Below are positions 10,527 to 20,005 of a stretch of DNA of 20,860 bases, piece after piece. The position numbers were made by a program, and so were the translations under genes. Positions within the stretch are counted from its first letter, which is position 1; every line of letters begins with the position of its first letter. Below the pieces are notes generated by a model that was given only the letters and a program-made list of their open reading frames with translations, was not told the origin of the DNA and ran no database searches. The stretch is from Larix sibirica (taxonomy: Eukaryota; Streptophyta; Pinopsida; Pinales; Pinaceae), in NCBI GenBank assembly GCA_004151065.3, contig NWUY0300030532.1:3680-24539 (forward strand), read 5' to 3'.

Positions 10527-11053
10527 GTTATCAAGACTCTGATGCAAGATAATTTTGTTTATAATGTGATAGACATAATATGGGTCACAAGTAATTTTCT
10601 TTCTTTTTCTTGTATAAAGCAGGGCTACTATATTGCCATCGTGATCAAGATAAATGAGCCGAAAGGGGATGATGTCGCTCCCCCATCTGGTTACTCGAAA
10701 GTCTCTTTAGCTAAGGATCATATGGAGTACATTGGGATTCTAAAGCTCAAAGGACTTCCTTTTTTTATGTCAAAAAGAGAGATCATTGATTTTTCATAGA
10801 TTATGATATATTTGAGACAAATGTACACATAGTCACCCATTTTGACGGGAGAGCCATAGGTCAAGCCTTTGTGGAATTTTCAAATGACACTGATTCAAAG
10901 GGTGCAATAAGCATATTTACCCATAAAGTCATGAAGAAGCTAGTAATGCAACATCAAGGTCCATGCATTAAGTATTCTATTTCAAATGAAGTTGATAAGT
11001 TGTATCAAGTCCCAAAGATATTTTTTGTCCAAAATTCCTATTGTTGCACATAG
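10527..11053 (+). pseudogene. hnRNP F/H-like quasi-RRM protein pseudogene, second part (end of RRM1, linker, RRM2)
   Basis: The frame continues from 5356: VIKTLMQDNFVYN, then, after shifting one base, DRHNMGHK with a stop (about 10568-10592), then back in the first frame CIKQGYYIAIVIKINEP. This parallels the family's QRDRQNMGRRYVEV and CKKQDYYNAIAAEVNE, so two small compensating indels are present. RRM2 follows: YIGILKLKGLPFFMSKREII (about 10726-10785), a lost T in the run at 10791-10795 producing the stop at 10797, then ETNVHIVTHFDGRAIGQAFV and EFSNDTDSKGAI (about 10815-10908), matching the family's VHIV, GR-x-x-GEAFVEF and DSKAAM. Similarity fades after about 10920. The rest of the gene, if any, is cut off by the LTR element at 11135. 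Confidence 0.85.
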
Positions 11054-11342
11054 AAGGTAATCATTTTGTTTGTGGTATTCTTGAGAGCTTTGAGGCAAGT
11101 AAAGTTGCTTAAATTTTAACTTGAAGATTGATCATGTTGGAACACTCAGTAGTATTGAGAGGGCGGGGTGAATCAATAATGAGCAATTTTAATCAATTTA
11201 ACCTTTAGCACATCATGTAAACATTAACCCTTAACATTGCAAATCAACATCCCATAAAATACACACAATACACAAGATGTAACGTGGAAAACCCTAAGAG
11301 GGAAAAACCACAAAAGATATTTCTTTATTATTCATTCATTAC

Positions 11343-11628
11343 AATGTCAACCTCCAACTTGAGAGGGACACCTATCCCTGATGCAAGTTCCAACTTACAT
11401 AAACAGATATTTCAACTTGTTTACAGTAAGCACCCACTCACTGATTTGGTAAAGGCTTCAACCCTCACCGCAAGCTCTAACTTGCAAAAAAGACTTCAAC
11501 CTATTGTAACCAGCTCCAATTGACTGGTTTGGTGAAGGCTCCAACCTTCACAAGAAATCTCCAACTTGCAGACCAGCTCCAGCGGGTCACTGGGATGAGG
11601 ACACCAATCCTATTGAGCAACAACTCAA
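11343..11628. repeat. Array of small hairpins in U5 of the left LTR
   Basis: Short perfect inverted repeats follow each other with 6-nt loops that begin C and end A. AGGGA/TCCCT is at 11364-11379, GCAAG/CTTGC at 11470-11485 (loop CTCTAA), GTGAAGG/CCTTCAC at 11532-11551 (loop CTCCAA), AGGA/TCCT at 11598-11611 (loop CACCAA) and TTGAG/CTCAA at 11613-11628 (loop CAACAA). A longer-loop stem AACCAG/CTGGTT lies at 11508-11529. On the transcript strand the loops read TTGGAG-like. The set recurs in the right LTR. Confidence 0.7.
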
Positions 11629-11683
11629 CTCCCCTGCACCAACCTACCACCCTTGAGTGAGAAGATGAATTTGTAGTGCAATC

Positions 11684-12199
11684 GACTCTTCAACAATATC
11701 TTTGTTTGTCATTGGAGCCATGAACCTTTTGAAACATAAATGTTGTTTTGTTCACTTTGTTATTGGCGCCATGGCACATTAGAAAATACTCGTTTGACTT
11801 TTACAATGGATCTATAAGTAAGAGAACAACCACCTATATTCCTAATTGCGCTCCAGACTCTTCAACAATATCTTTGTTTGTCATTGGAGCCATGAACCTT
11901 TTGAAACATAAACATTGCTTTGTTCACTTTGTTATTGGCGCCATGACACATTAGAAAATACTCGTTTGACTTTTACAATGGATCTATAAGCAAGAGAACA
12001 ACCACCTATATTCCTAATTGCGCTCCAGACTCTTCAACAATATCTTTGTTTGTCATTGGAGCCATGAACCTTTTGAAACATAAATTTTGTTTTGTTCACT
12101 TTGTTATTGGCGCCATGTCACATTAGAAAATACTCGTTTGACTTTTACAATGGATCTATAAGCAAGAGAACAACCACCTATATTCCTAATTGCGCTCCA
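11684..12199. repeat. Three tandem 172-bp units in the left LTR
   Basis: Units start at 11684, 11856 and 12028, each beginning GACTCTTCAACAATATC and ending GCGCTCCA. They differ by only a few bases (for example GCCATGGCAC, GCCATGACAC and GCCATGTCAC). Each unit holds two related half-motifs, CATTGGAGCCATG and TTATTGGCGCCATG. A partial fourth start (GACT) follows at 12200. The array lies in the U3/R part of the LTR, where promoter or enhancer duplications are common in LTR elements. It is absent from the right LTR. Confidence 0.93.
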
Positions 12200-12603
12200 G
12201 ACTATGGCTATCATATTCACTTTGTGCATCCTTGGTAATCTCATTAAACACATGGTTAATTCTTGATAAATGGTGAATCCTTGTATACATGTAGAGACAA
12301 TTTAACAAGATTTTCTTTAGTTACTAGCATTATCTCATCACTCATATCTCCAAACGTTGCCTTACATTAGGTTATCATACTTGTCATTTGCCTTGTACCG
12401 AAACAAGACTTGGGTAGTGAACAACAATCCTCAATCCTTTCGTTGTAATTCACATTTTTCCTTCTCAAGTCTTCATGAACATTACTCAAATAGTATCCAT
12501 CTTTCACTGCCACATCAGCATCATCATTACTTCCCCTTTTTCATCAATGGCCTCAATATATCTCTTTCCACTATTGACATCAATGACAAACTTACTCAAC
12601 AAT

Positions 12604-12940
12604 CTCCCCCTTTGTCATTGATGGAAGCACACAATAAAACAAGTTGACTCCCCCTAAGAGGGAGCTCTCATTTGACCAATCATTGATAGTTACTCCCCCT
12701 GACTTTGATCTTTAACAACTCTTGTTTTACTAGATTCTTATCTCCCCCTTTAATGTGGGCAAAGGGTCATTCTTCTATGAATGGCTTATCTGCTACTTCT
12801 CCTTTGATTGAGCTCCCCCTATGATCATTCTCTCTATGTATACATGTGATGGTCCTTCTCTCCCATGTTAACTATGATGGAAAAAGGAGTGAGGTAACTT
12901 TGCTCATATGCCCCCCCTGGGAATATGCTGACTCCCCCTG
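12604..12940 (-). promoter_or_regulatory. Cluster of polypurine tracts upstream of the 3' LTR
   Basis: On the plus strand CTCCCCC occurs at 12604, 12648, 12693, 12742, 12813 and 12932, with a related C7 run at 12911. On the minus strand these are GGGGGAG tracts. The one adjoining the LTR (AAAGGGGGAGAT) is the expected plus-strand primer for reverse transcription. Serial extra tracts upstream are a described Sirevirus trait. Confidence 0.85.
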
Positions 12941-15143
12941 TCAATATGCTTCCTTTTTGTGACTTTGGTTTGCTGAACATTCTCTTCCCCTTATATCATT
13001 CCATTGTTGATTTTTTACTGCTCTTTTTTCTTGTCTTTCAGTATCTTCTTTGGTTGCTCACGATGTTATGTATCTCAAGATATTTGGAGTTGCTTCAAAG
13101 ACTTGCATATAATCCACCAAAAATATTTAGTGTTGCTTCAACCTATTTTCTTTCATTGAGATCTCATCAGTCAAAATGTCACGGTCTTGCTGCTCTTTTG
13201 GTTTTACCATTGTTGCAAATTATCTTCATGGTCTGGAAAGTTTATCTGCTCCCCTGAGCTAGTACTTAGTTAGATTTCCATCATTGTTTGCTTAAAATTT
13301 TTGAGAATCATGAGGTTGAATGTAGGATTTTTCACCACTGTCCATTTGATCACAAGAATGTCTTCAAGAATACCATTATTATCAATTTACTTCATCACAA
13401 CGAGCCACTTCAATCACTAAGTGGAATACTCATCTGACAACTATTCTTGTCAATGACAATGATAAGCTCAACCTCATTTGCTTTCTCATGGTCATGTGTA
13501 TTTACTTATCCCACTTTATGTCATGTCACTTCATGAAGTTAGTTTTTACCCCTTTAATTCTTCAAGTTAGTCCCGAATGATCTCATTATTATTTGCAATC
13601 CATACTACTCACAATCCCTTTGTTAGCTTTCATCATTCAACTCATGCTAGTTTGCTTTAGTGTATTAGATTTGCTCCTAAAAAAACATTTTCAAGAATGA
13701 GTCCCATATTCCGAGATTTTTTCATACTTCAAATAAATAAATTAAACCAGATTAGAAATACATCTGCAACAGGGTATACTTGCAGTTCTCAAAATTTGCT
13801 CCACTTTTAGTTTGTGAAACTGAAGTTGCAATGAGTTCCTGAACCTATTCTTCTAAGGAGACAATGGAAGACTTCCAAAGTTGTTATGAACTTCATCATG
13901 AGACTCAAAAACAAAAAAAATATAGCCTTCCTCTTTCATCCTTTTTCATACCTGCAGGCCACCCTTGAGTTGCTCATAATTCAGATCTGCAACTTGTGAA
14001 GACAATCTTGTAGTCCATAAAATCTTCATTCAAGCATATCAACTCATATTCAGTAAAGGATAATTCTTATTCCTTTCATTTTACATGATATTTTCCATTA
14101 CAGTGCTCCACTTCACAGCTCTTAATTATTCCTTAACTCTTCTAGAACTGCTTATACATTTTGCTGCCTTTAATGGTCACATAAGATGCCTTTGTAAAAG
14201 ATTGCAAAAAAATGTCATTTTCAGCTTACAATAGGGGTGGCCAAAATGCCTCAACATCTCATTTTCCCTTTTCCCATGTTGTTCAAAGAATATGCCACAT
14301 TCCTTCCATAAGAAGAACACTTAACCAATTCACACGCTTGTCTAATAATACTGAAAATTATATACAGGACTATGTATGTCAATCCAAGTGTCCTTCAAAT
14401 AACTGACCTTCTATATTTACCCAAAAATATTCTCTTAACTCTTGATAGACAACAAATATTCTCTAGATCTTTCCTTCACAAATGTTCACAATGCTTCAGC
14501 TCTCAATGCTCAATATTTTGAGGATTTTGTTTAATACCCTTAGCAACAAATCTGCTCATAATTCTCTATAATGATTCACAAAATTTTTCTTAAGCCAAAA
14601 ATATGCTTTTAATACCAGACATACATCTGATCCATGTGTTCTCAAGATAACTTCATGAACATACCTTAATAGAGTCATGTCTTAAAATGTGTGCTAGAAT
14701 AATCTTCCAATTTGATTTGTCTTCCTAGTTTTTGGAGCAGTAGAAGCCATTTCATCTTTCTCATTACTTGCTAAAAGATTAGGATCAATGTATTCTACCT
14801 CACTGTCCTCATTTTTGTTATGGTTATCATTGGAATCTACTTCCAAACAGATCAAGTGCCTACCTCACAAGTTGAGCCAAAGATCACTCATAACTTTGAT
14901 CCATGTATGCTCTACTTACACGATTTTCATATTCAAGGAGTTCTTACTATATTGTAGCTTTGTTTATTGTAGAATCTTTATCTTGACCTTGACTCAGATT
15001 TTCATGGACCAATGTTACTCGATTCAGCTTGAAAACAAGGAACAATTATGTAACTTCTAGATGTATAGAAATTTTATTCACATGGCCGATTTGCAATGTT
15101 TTATTGATAGGGGCTTCCATCTTAGGACAATCTCAACTTTCAT
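12941..15143 (-). other. Internal region of the Sirevirus-like element without pol
   Basis: Between gag and the polypurine cluster I find no protease, integrase (HHCC or DDE), RT (YVDD) or RNase H signature on the minus strand. Stops are frequent. The only open stretch of note is 14694-14864. The hydrophobic plus-strand ORF at 12925-13257 is on the antisense strand and looks like a shadow. An env-like frame, present in some Sireviruses at this place, cannot be recognised. Confidence 0.55.
14694..14864 (-). pseudogene. Short acidic open stretch in the element interior, unrecognised
   Basis: About 56 codons without a stop begin GRHLICLEVDSNDNHNKNED and then continue through an Asp/Glu-rich part to KTRKTNQIGRLF. 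The acidic then basic composition resembles the linker between integrase and RT in copia polyproteins, but no diagnostic residue is present. It may be the last trace of deleted pol, or chance. Confidence 0.2.
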
Positions 15144-16856
15144 TCAATGCACTGCCCCATCATTCCTTTCTTGAACCACAATACATTCTTCTTCTAATGT
15201 TTTCTCATTCTTGCTTTGTGGATTGTGGCTTCCATACTTTGTTTTATGATCATAGTCATTGATTTCATTTGACCATGCAATGGAAGCTTGTTCATTCTCT
15301 TGTTTCGTGATTTTACTTTCACCTTCTTGGGGATCGTTGCATTCTTTTCTTCTCCACATTTTTGTATATCCATGTCTCATGCAATTTTTGGCAATATGCC
15401 CAAAACAATGACAATTATAGCATTGAATTTTAAAAGAAACCATACCTCTGTTTTTTGCTTGAGTATTTTTGTCATGATTTTTGCAATGGATAGATTTGTG
15501 ACCATAATTGTTACAAGTGTAGCAATAGCCATCAAAAATAACTCGATACCTGGACACTGTTTGTCTTCTTGGAGGAGCACTCCTTGTTGGTCCTTGCTTT
15601 GTACCTTTTGGATGACCATAGTCCTTCTCCTTACAATTTTCTTTATTGAATTCTCTCAAGTCAGTTGTAACATTACGAAGCTTTCCATCATTCCTCTTTG
15701 CAGGAAGGATGATCATGTTTCATTCACATAACCAAGACCGTATTTATCATGTGGTTATCTTTGGGAGCTTAGGATGTCGTATAGAAATTTTGTTCCTTTT
15801 ATGAGCTTCTCATTTGTCTTTTGCTGGATGAGAGTCCTTTCAATTTCTTCTTTAAGATTGGCAACATCTGTCTCTAACCTTTCAACCTGTTCTTTTCTTT
15901 CCTTTAACTAAGTCTTTTGTTCATCAATGATATTCTCAGTTTCTTCAAGGTTATGTGCCATCTGTCTTCTAAAGCTTTGAATTTCCTCTTGAGATTTTTG
16001 TAGCTGTTCTTTCAGAGATAGATTCTCTTTTCTAAGATCCAATATTTCTTCAACTTCCTTACTAGTGTTAGAAGCAACCTTGTTCATCTTCTCAACCTCT
16101 GCATTTAAGGAGATAACTTCAGCCTCTTAAGCATCACCGATCTTTTCTTTTTCTTCTAGTTGGCTTATTAGGATCTGTTCAACTTCCACAACTCCTTACA
16201 TCTTCAGTGTATCAATAGACACTTCATCTTCTTTTTGTTTAATTGGTTCTTTCTTAAGCTGCTCATTTTTCTTTCTTTCCTTTCTTAACTCATCAAGAGA
16301 ACTAATAAGTTTTGCTTCCAAGTCATCTACATCATCTTCATCTTCATCTTCATCTTCAAAAAATTCATCAATTGTATGTTCATTTGGACTATCTTCCATA
16401 TTCTTTGATGTTTCCTCTTCCTTTGGTGTACCATCCCTTTGATCTTCTGCACATTCCTAAATTACTTCTATTGCAACCATTTCCTTATGCGCTTCATCAA
16501 TATTCTCGACTGTGTAGAAATTTTAAATTTATCTCAAATCTCTTTAGATAAAGTACATTGTCCCATTATTTCCTTCATTGTATCTGATAATCCATCGAAT
16601 ATGGCTTCCATTTTCATTGTATGATTCCTCTTTAGGTCCCTTTGGAAGCAGTTTTTGGTGCCCCTTTTGGAGGAATATACCTTGAAACAACTGAATCCCA
16701 AACACCAAATCCTAATTCCCCCATCTATACCTTCATCCTTATGCTCGAATGTGCATAATTTGATTCATTGGGAAATTGAACACCATTTGTAGAGTAAACT
16801 TCCTAAATATCCATGATCTTCCTTCCAGTGGTTAGACTATTCCTAAAGGAACCCAT
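15144..16856 (-). pseudogene. Sirevirus-type copia gag pseudogene
   Basis: Gag forms the virus-like particle and binds genomic RNA. Reading down the minus strand: ATG at 16856 (MGSFRN, overlapping the PBS); LGFGVWDSVVSRYIPPKGAP (about 16725-16665); MEAIFDGLSDTMKEIMGQC (about 16610-16555) with a stop where the family has WDKL; an acidic block (16196-16399) with EDEDEDEDDVDDLEAKLIS then Lys-rich LRKERKKNEQLKK; a long heptad-like coiled-coil stretch (about 16180-15800) with several stops; DILSSQR then stop then KYGLGY (about 15790-15730); and two CCHC knuckles, CYTCNNYGHKSIHC (15483-15524) and CYNCHCFGHIAKNC (15381-15422), both with intact metal ligands. The coil and the SQR/GLGY block are characteristic of Sirevirus gag. 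At least five stops and some frameshifts show decay. Past the knuckles the frame closes at 15144 without entering protease. Confidence 0.88.
16333..16356. repeat. CATCTT microsatellite coding the acidic run of gag
   Basis: There are four exact copies of CATCTT. On the minus strand they encode alternating Glu-Asp in the acidic block of gag, so length variation here would change the acidic run without breaking the frame. Confidence 0.8.
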
Positions 16857-16866
16857 TCTGATACCA
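16855..16866 (-). promoter_or_regulatory. Primer binding site of the Sirevirus-like element
   Basis: The minus strand reads TGGTATCAGAAT two bases inside the LTR end. The usual copia PBS, complementary to the 3' end of initiator-Met tRNA, is TGGTATCAGAGC, so 10 of 12 bases agree. The last AT are the first bases of the apparent gag ATG. Confidence 0.85.
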
Positions 16867-16868
16867 AT

Positions 16869-17416
16869 TGTTGGAACCCTCAACAGTAAATACAGGGGGG
16901 TGAATTAGTACCGAGCAATTTTAACCAATTTAACCTTTAACACATCATGTAAACATTAACACTTAACATTGCAAATCAACATCCCTAAAATACACACAGT
17001 ATAGAAGATGTAATGTGGAAATCCCTAAGAGGGGAAAACCACAAAATATATTTCTTTATTATTCATTCATTACAATGTCAAGCTATGACCTAAGAGGGAC
17101 ACCCGTCCTTGATGCAAGCTCCAATTTGCACAAACACAGATTTCAACTTGTTTCAGTAAGCACCCACTCACTATTTTGGTGAAGGCTTCAACCCTCACTG
17201 CAAGCTCCAACTTGCAAAATATATTTCAACCTATTGTAGCCAGCTCCAACTAACTAGTTTGGTGAAGGCTCCAACCTTCACAAGCAAGATCCATCTTGTA
17301 GACTAGCTACAACCGGTCATTGGGATGAGGACACCAATCCTCTTGAGCACCAACTGAACTCTCCTGCACCACCCTACCAACCTAAAGTGAGAGATGAATA
17401 TGTAGTATGAATCCAC
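16869..17416 (-). repeat. Right (5') LTR, part shared with the left LTR (U5 side)
   Basis: It starts TGTTGGAACC at 16869, next to the PBS. It aligns with 11135-11683 throughout, with scattered substitutions and small indels (shared blocks include AACACATCATGTAAACATTA and TTTCTTTATTATTCATTCAT). Similarity stops near GAGATGAATATGTAGTATG, exactly where the left copy enters its 172-bp array. The hairpin series recurs here: GCAAG/CTTGC at 17210-17225, GTGAAGG/CCTTCAC at 17262-17281 and GAGGA/TCCTC at 17327-17342. Confidence 0.85.
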
Positions 17417-18799
17417 AAACTTGCTTCTTTGCTATTTATGTAACTATCACATCAATCAATCCTATAGCCACTATTCATGTAGTTTTGATTCCTGTAGCTC
17501 TATCTCTTTCAAGAGTACTCTAGTTCAACAACTAACAATCCTTCTCTTATGCTATTCAACAGTCTTCTAGTCCTCTATTACAACCAATTGTCCAATCACA
17601 TTTGTTTCAGGACCTCTGCCTCATGTTATTCTCTACACTTTGTTTAGGGTCATTCACAGTCTTGTTGTCATATTCTTTGTCATACTTGCAGTTACCACTC
17701 TACTATTCTTTCTCAATCCTGTAATTTAGGTTGTGGATGAACTCTTGATTTGAACATTATAAACACCATCTCTTCTGTTTTTGTAAGTTTTAGATTACAT
17801 CAAAAAATAATGAGCAACCTCATGCAGTGTTTAGCTTTTCATGAATTTCAGGGGCTAATATCTTGGTTTAGAAATAACATACTTTTAACATATGCCTAAC
17901 ATCAACTCTATCTTACAAAGATGGTTCACTTCTCAGTCATGTACTCTACATGTACATTTTAGAATTCATTTTAATATATATTTTTCTTTCTTCATATGAT
18001 ATGGCATTAACAATGTATTTACTCAATCATTCAATTACTTGACATGAGTACTAGCAACACTCAAGACTTTAACACAAGCATAAGTTTACTTCTTTCATTT
18101 TGGAAATGGAACTGTATAAATAAAACTGAGTATTGAACAAAGTAATCTTACCTCACTGTCAGATTTCCATTCCACGATTCCTTTTTGTAATCGTTCAATC
18201 ATCAATCTAATCCATAAATCACCTAGATGTGCTTTTCTTGCTAAAACAATGCACCAGATTTCATTCCTTGTTTTGTTACGCCAAACTTTGGTTCATATGC
18301 TTTTTCTGCACACACTATTCTTCACTTGCACATTTGTAAATCGCAATTACAAACCATCGACCCAACTCATGGGGACCATACATATGAACGGAAGTTCAGG
18401 GTATTTGAAACTCTGTTTCACATCCTTTGGAATTACAAACCACAGGGAAGATAACCCTATATTTCACAACACCTTCTTCCTCATTTGAGATCACCTTCGA
18501 TTTCAGAGTGAAAACACAACAAAACAAACCCTAGACATTTCACACACCTTTTGGAGTCACACACCTATGATTTTCACATCAACACTACCTTCAATTGTCA
18601 GAACATATAACGATTCCATATAAAAAATGCTCACTTCTACAAATTTCTATCTTCACGCTTCCCATGCTGCACTCCATAGAAACATAAGATATTACCACCC
18701 CCAAAATGTATCATAAATAAGAAATCTATTAAAAATTAATTAAAAGTTAATTAACATCACTAATCAAGTATTTAGTCAAACCCCTATTTCCCGTTGAAT
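17417..18799. other. Unassigned stretch, possibly a divergent U3 of the right LTR
   Basis: It should hold the U3 of the right LTR, but nothing in it matches 11684-12601, and no TG...CA end followed by GATCA was found. A TATA-like tract on the minus strand (near 17972-17984) could be an LTR promoter. ORFs are short and unrecognised. It may belong to a different Sirevirus subfamily or be unrelated flanking DNA joined by recombination. Confidence 0.4.
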
Positions 18800-20005
18800 T
18801 TTTTTCCAGTTGCACAAGAAACAATGTGGAGTTTGGCACACNTAGGGGCTCTAAATTCTACATTTCTTGCTCTCATTCCAAAAAAACAAAAGGCCCATTC
18901 CTTTGTTGATTTCAGGCCAATATCATGCTGCAACTTGATATATAAAATTATAGTGAAAGTCATTGCTCTTCGGTTGAAACCAATATTAAGAGAAATCATC
19001 TCAGAGGAACAGTTTAGCTTCCTATATAATTGCCAGATTCACGATGTTGTATCTCTGGCTCAGGAAACGATTCATTCTATCATTAAAAAAAAAAAGAGCC
19101 TTTGCCCTAAAATTAGACCTTTCCAAGGCATATGACAGAGTTAATTGGACCTTTCTCAGACTCCTTCTTATTCAAATAGGCTTCTCGGTAGATTTGGTGA
19201 ATTGGATAATGGGTTGTGTAAACTCAGCCTCCTTTGCAATCCTAATCAATGGTTCCCCTTCTCCCTTCTTCCGTTCATCTAGAGGACTAAGACAAGGGTG
19301 CCCGTTGTCCCCTTTTCTTTTTATCTTTATTGTGGAAACCCTTAGCAAGCTAATGCAACAAGCAAGGATCTCGGATTCCTTCCAGGGGATATAAGTATCA
19401 GAAACCTCTATTCTGACTCATTTACTTTTCATGGATGATGTAATACTCTTTGGTAAACGAACCGAGGATAATTTAATTTCTCTAGCCAGCGTTCTCTCAT
19501 TATATCAACAGGATATGGGTATGGAAATCAATTTTGAAAAATCAAACCTGGTGGTTCACGTTTTTCCTAAATATCTTCGTCAAAGAGTTGTTACTCTCTT
19601 GTCAGTTCCTCTATCCTCTTTTCAGGAAGGTTTCAAATATCTAGGCTTCATTTTAAATCCTAATGATTACTCATTCAAAGATTGGATATGGCTTGTTAAG
19701 AAAGCGGAAGCTCGAATCTCCTATTGGGAAAATAGGTTCCTATCTAGAGGAGGGAGGTTAACGCTTTTAAAAGCGGTTCTACAGAGCATCCATGTATATA
19801 GGGAAGCAGTTGCTTACATTCCCAAGGGGATTCTAGTCAAGATCAGGAAGAAATTCCTATCTTTTATATGGACATCAACAAGCAAAAGAGAAGGTATTCC
19901 TCTGAAAAAATGGACCACGGTTGCAAATTTAAAAGAGATAGGGGGTTGGGGGATCAAAATCCTCTCACTTTATGTCAAGCAATGGCAGCCAAATCTCTCT
20001 GGATA
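18800..20005 (+). pseudogene. LINE B: L1-type reverse transcriptase fragment, truncated at both ends
   Basis: This is the central ORF2 of a plant L1 LINE on the plus strand. LNSTFLALIPKKQKAHSF leads to DFRPISCCNLIYKII (about 18850-18960), then QFSFLYNCQIHDVVSLAQE, a frameshift in an 11-A run (19085-19095), motif A LKLDLSKAYDRVNW (about 19107-19150), motif B RGLRQGCPLSPFLF (about 19280-19325), a lone TAA at 19392, motif C FMDD (about 19428), KYLGFILNPNDYSFKDW, LSRGGRLTLLKAVLQSI, and GGWGIK. Another frameshift falls near 19965, then AAKSLWIL. The RT active site is intact apart from these breaks, so it is younger than LINE A. Endonuclease, zf-RVT, RNase H and both ORF2 ends are missing. It is related to LINE A but clearly a different family member. 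An ambiguous base N lies at 18842. Confidence 0.92.

Larger units (their letters stand above)
11135..12601 (-). repeat. Left (3') LTR of the Sirevirus-like element
   Basis: It starts TGTTGGAAC at 11135 and ends ACTCAACA at 12601, so the termini form the inverted repeat TGTTG/CAACA with canonical TG...CA. It is bounded inside by the main polypurine tract (AAAGGGGGAGAT on the minus strand). Length is 1,467 bp. The U5-side 550 bp (11135 to about 11683) matches 16869-17416. The U3-side remainder consists of a three-unit 172-bp tandem array (11684-12199) and about 400 bp of unique sequence, neither of which occurs in the right copy. Confidence 0.85.
11135..16868 (-). mobile_element. Sirevirus-like Ty1/copia element, pol-less, minus strand
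   Basis: In transcript order the parts are: a 5' LTR copy starting (plus coordinate) at 16869, a PBS resembling the initiator-Met tRNA complement (16855-16866), gag with two CCHC knuckles (15144-16856), about 2.2 kb without pol, a cluster of AGGGGGAG-type polypurine tracts (12604-12940), and the 3' LTR (11135-12601). Multiple PPTs before the 3' LTR and this gag layout are known Sirevirus traits. Integrase, RT and RNase H are absent, and gag has stops and frameshifts, so the copy is non-autonomous or deleted. The five bases left of 11135 are GATCA. I found no matching duplication after the right LTR, whose far end is unclear. Confidence 0.85.

Noticed and set aside
10590-10625. Pyrimidine-rich tract ending in AAGCAG that looks like a splice acceptor within the RRM gene
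   Set aside because: The codons before it align at equal length to the family's RRM1 end, allowing two small indels, so the tract is decayed coding sequence rather than an intron.
11684-12199. Regular repeats that might be a CRISPR-like array
   Set aside because: The units are 172 bp, contiguous without spacers, and lie inside an LTR of a plant retroelement.
12925-13257. 110-aa hydrophobic plus-strand ORF
   Set aside because: It lies antisense in the element's non-coding 3' region, resembles no family and has pyrimidine-driven Leu/Phe composition.
15288-15731. 147-aa plus-strand ORF opposite gag
   Set aside because: It is antisense to the CCHC knuckles, which are unmistakable on the minus strand.
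18481-18495. GATCA at 18489 as the missing right target duplication of the Sirevirus-like element
   Set aside because: The bases before it (CATTTGA) do not form an LTR end in CA or CAACA, and five bases recur by chance.
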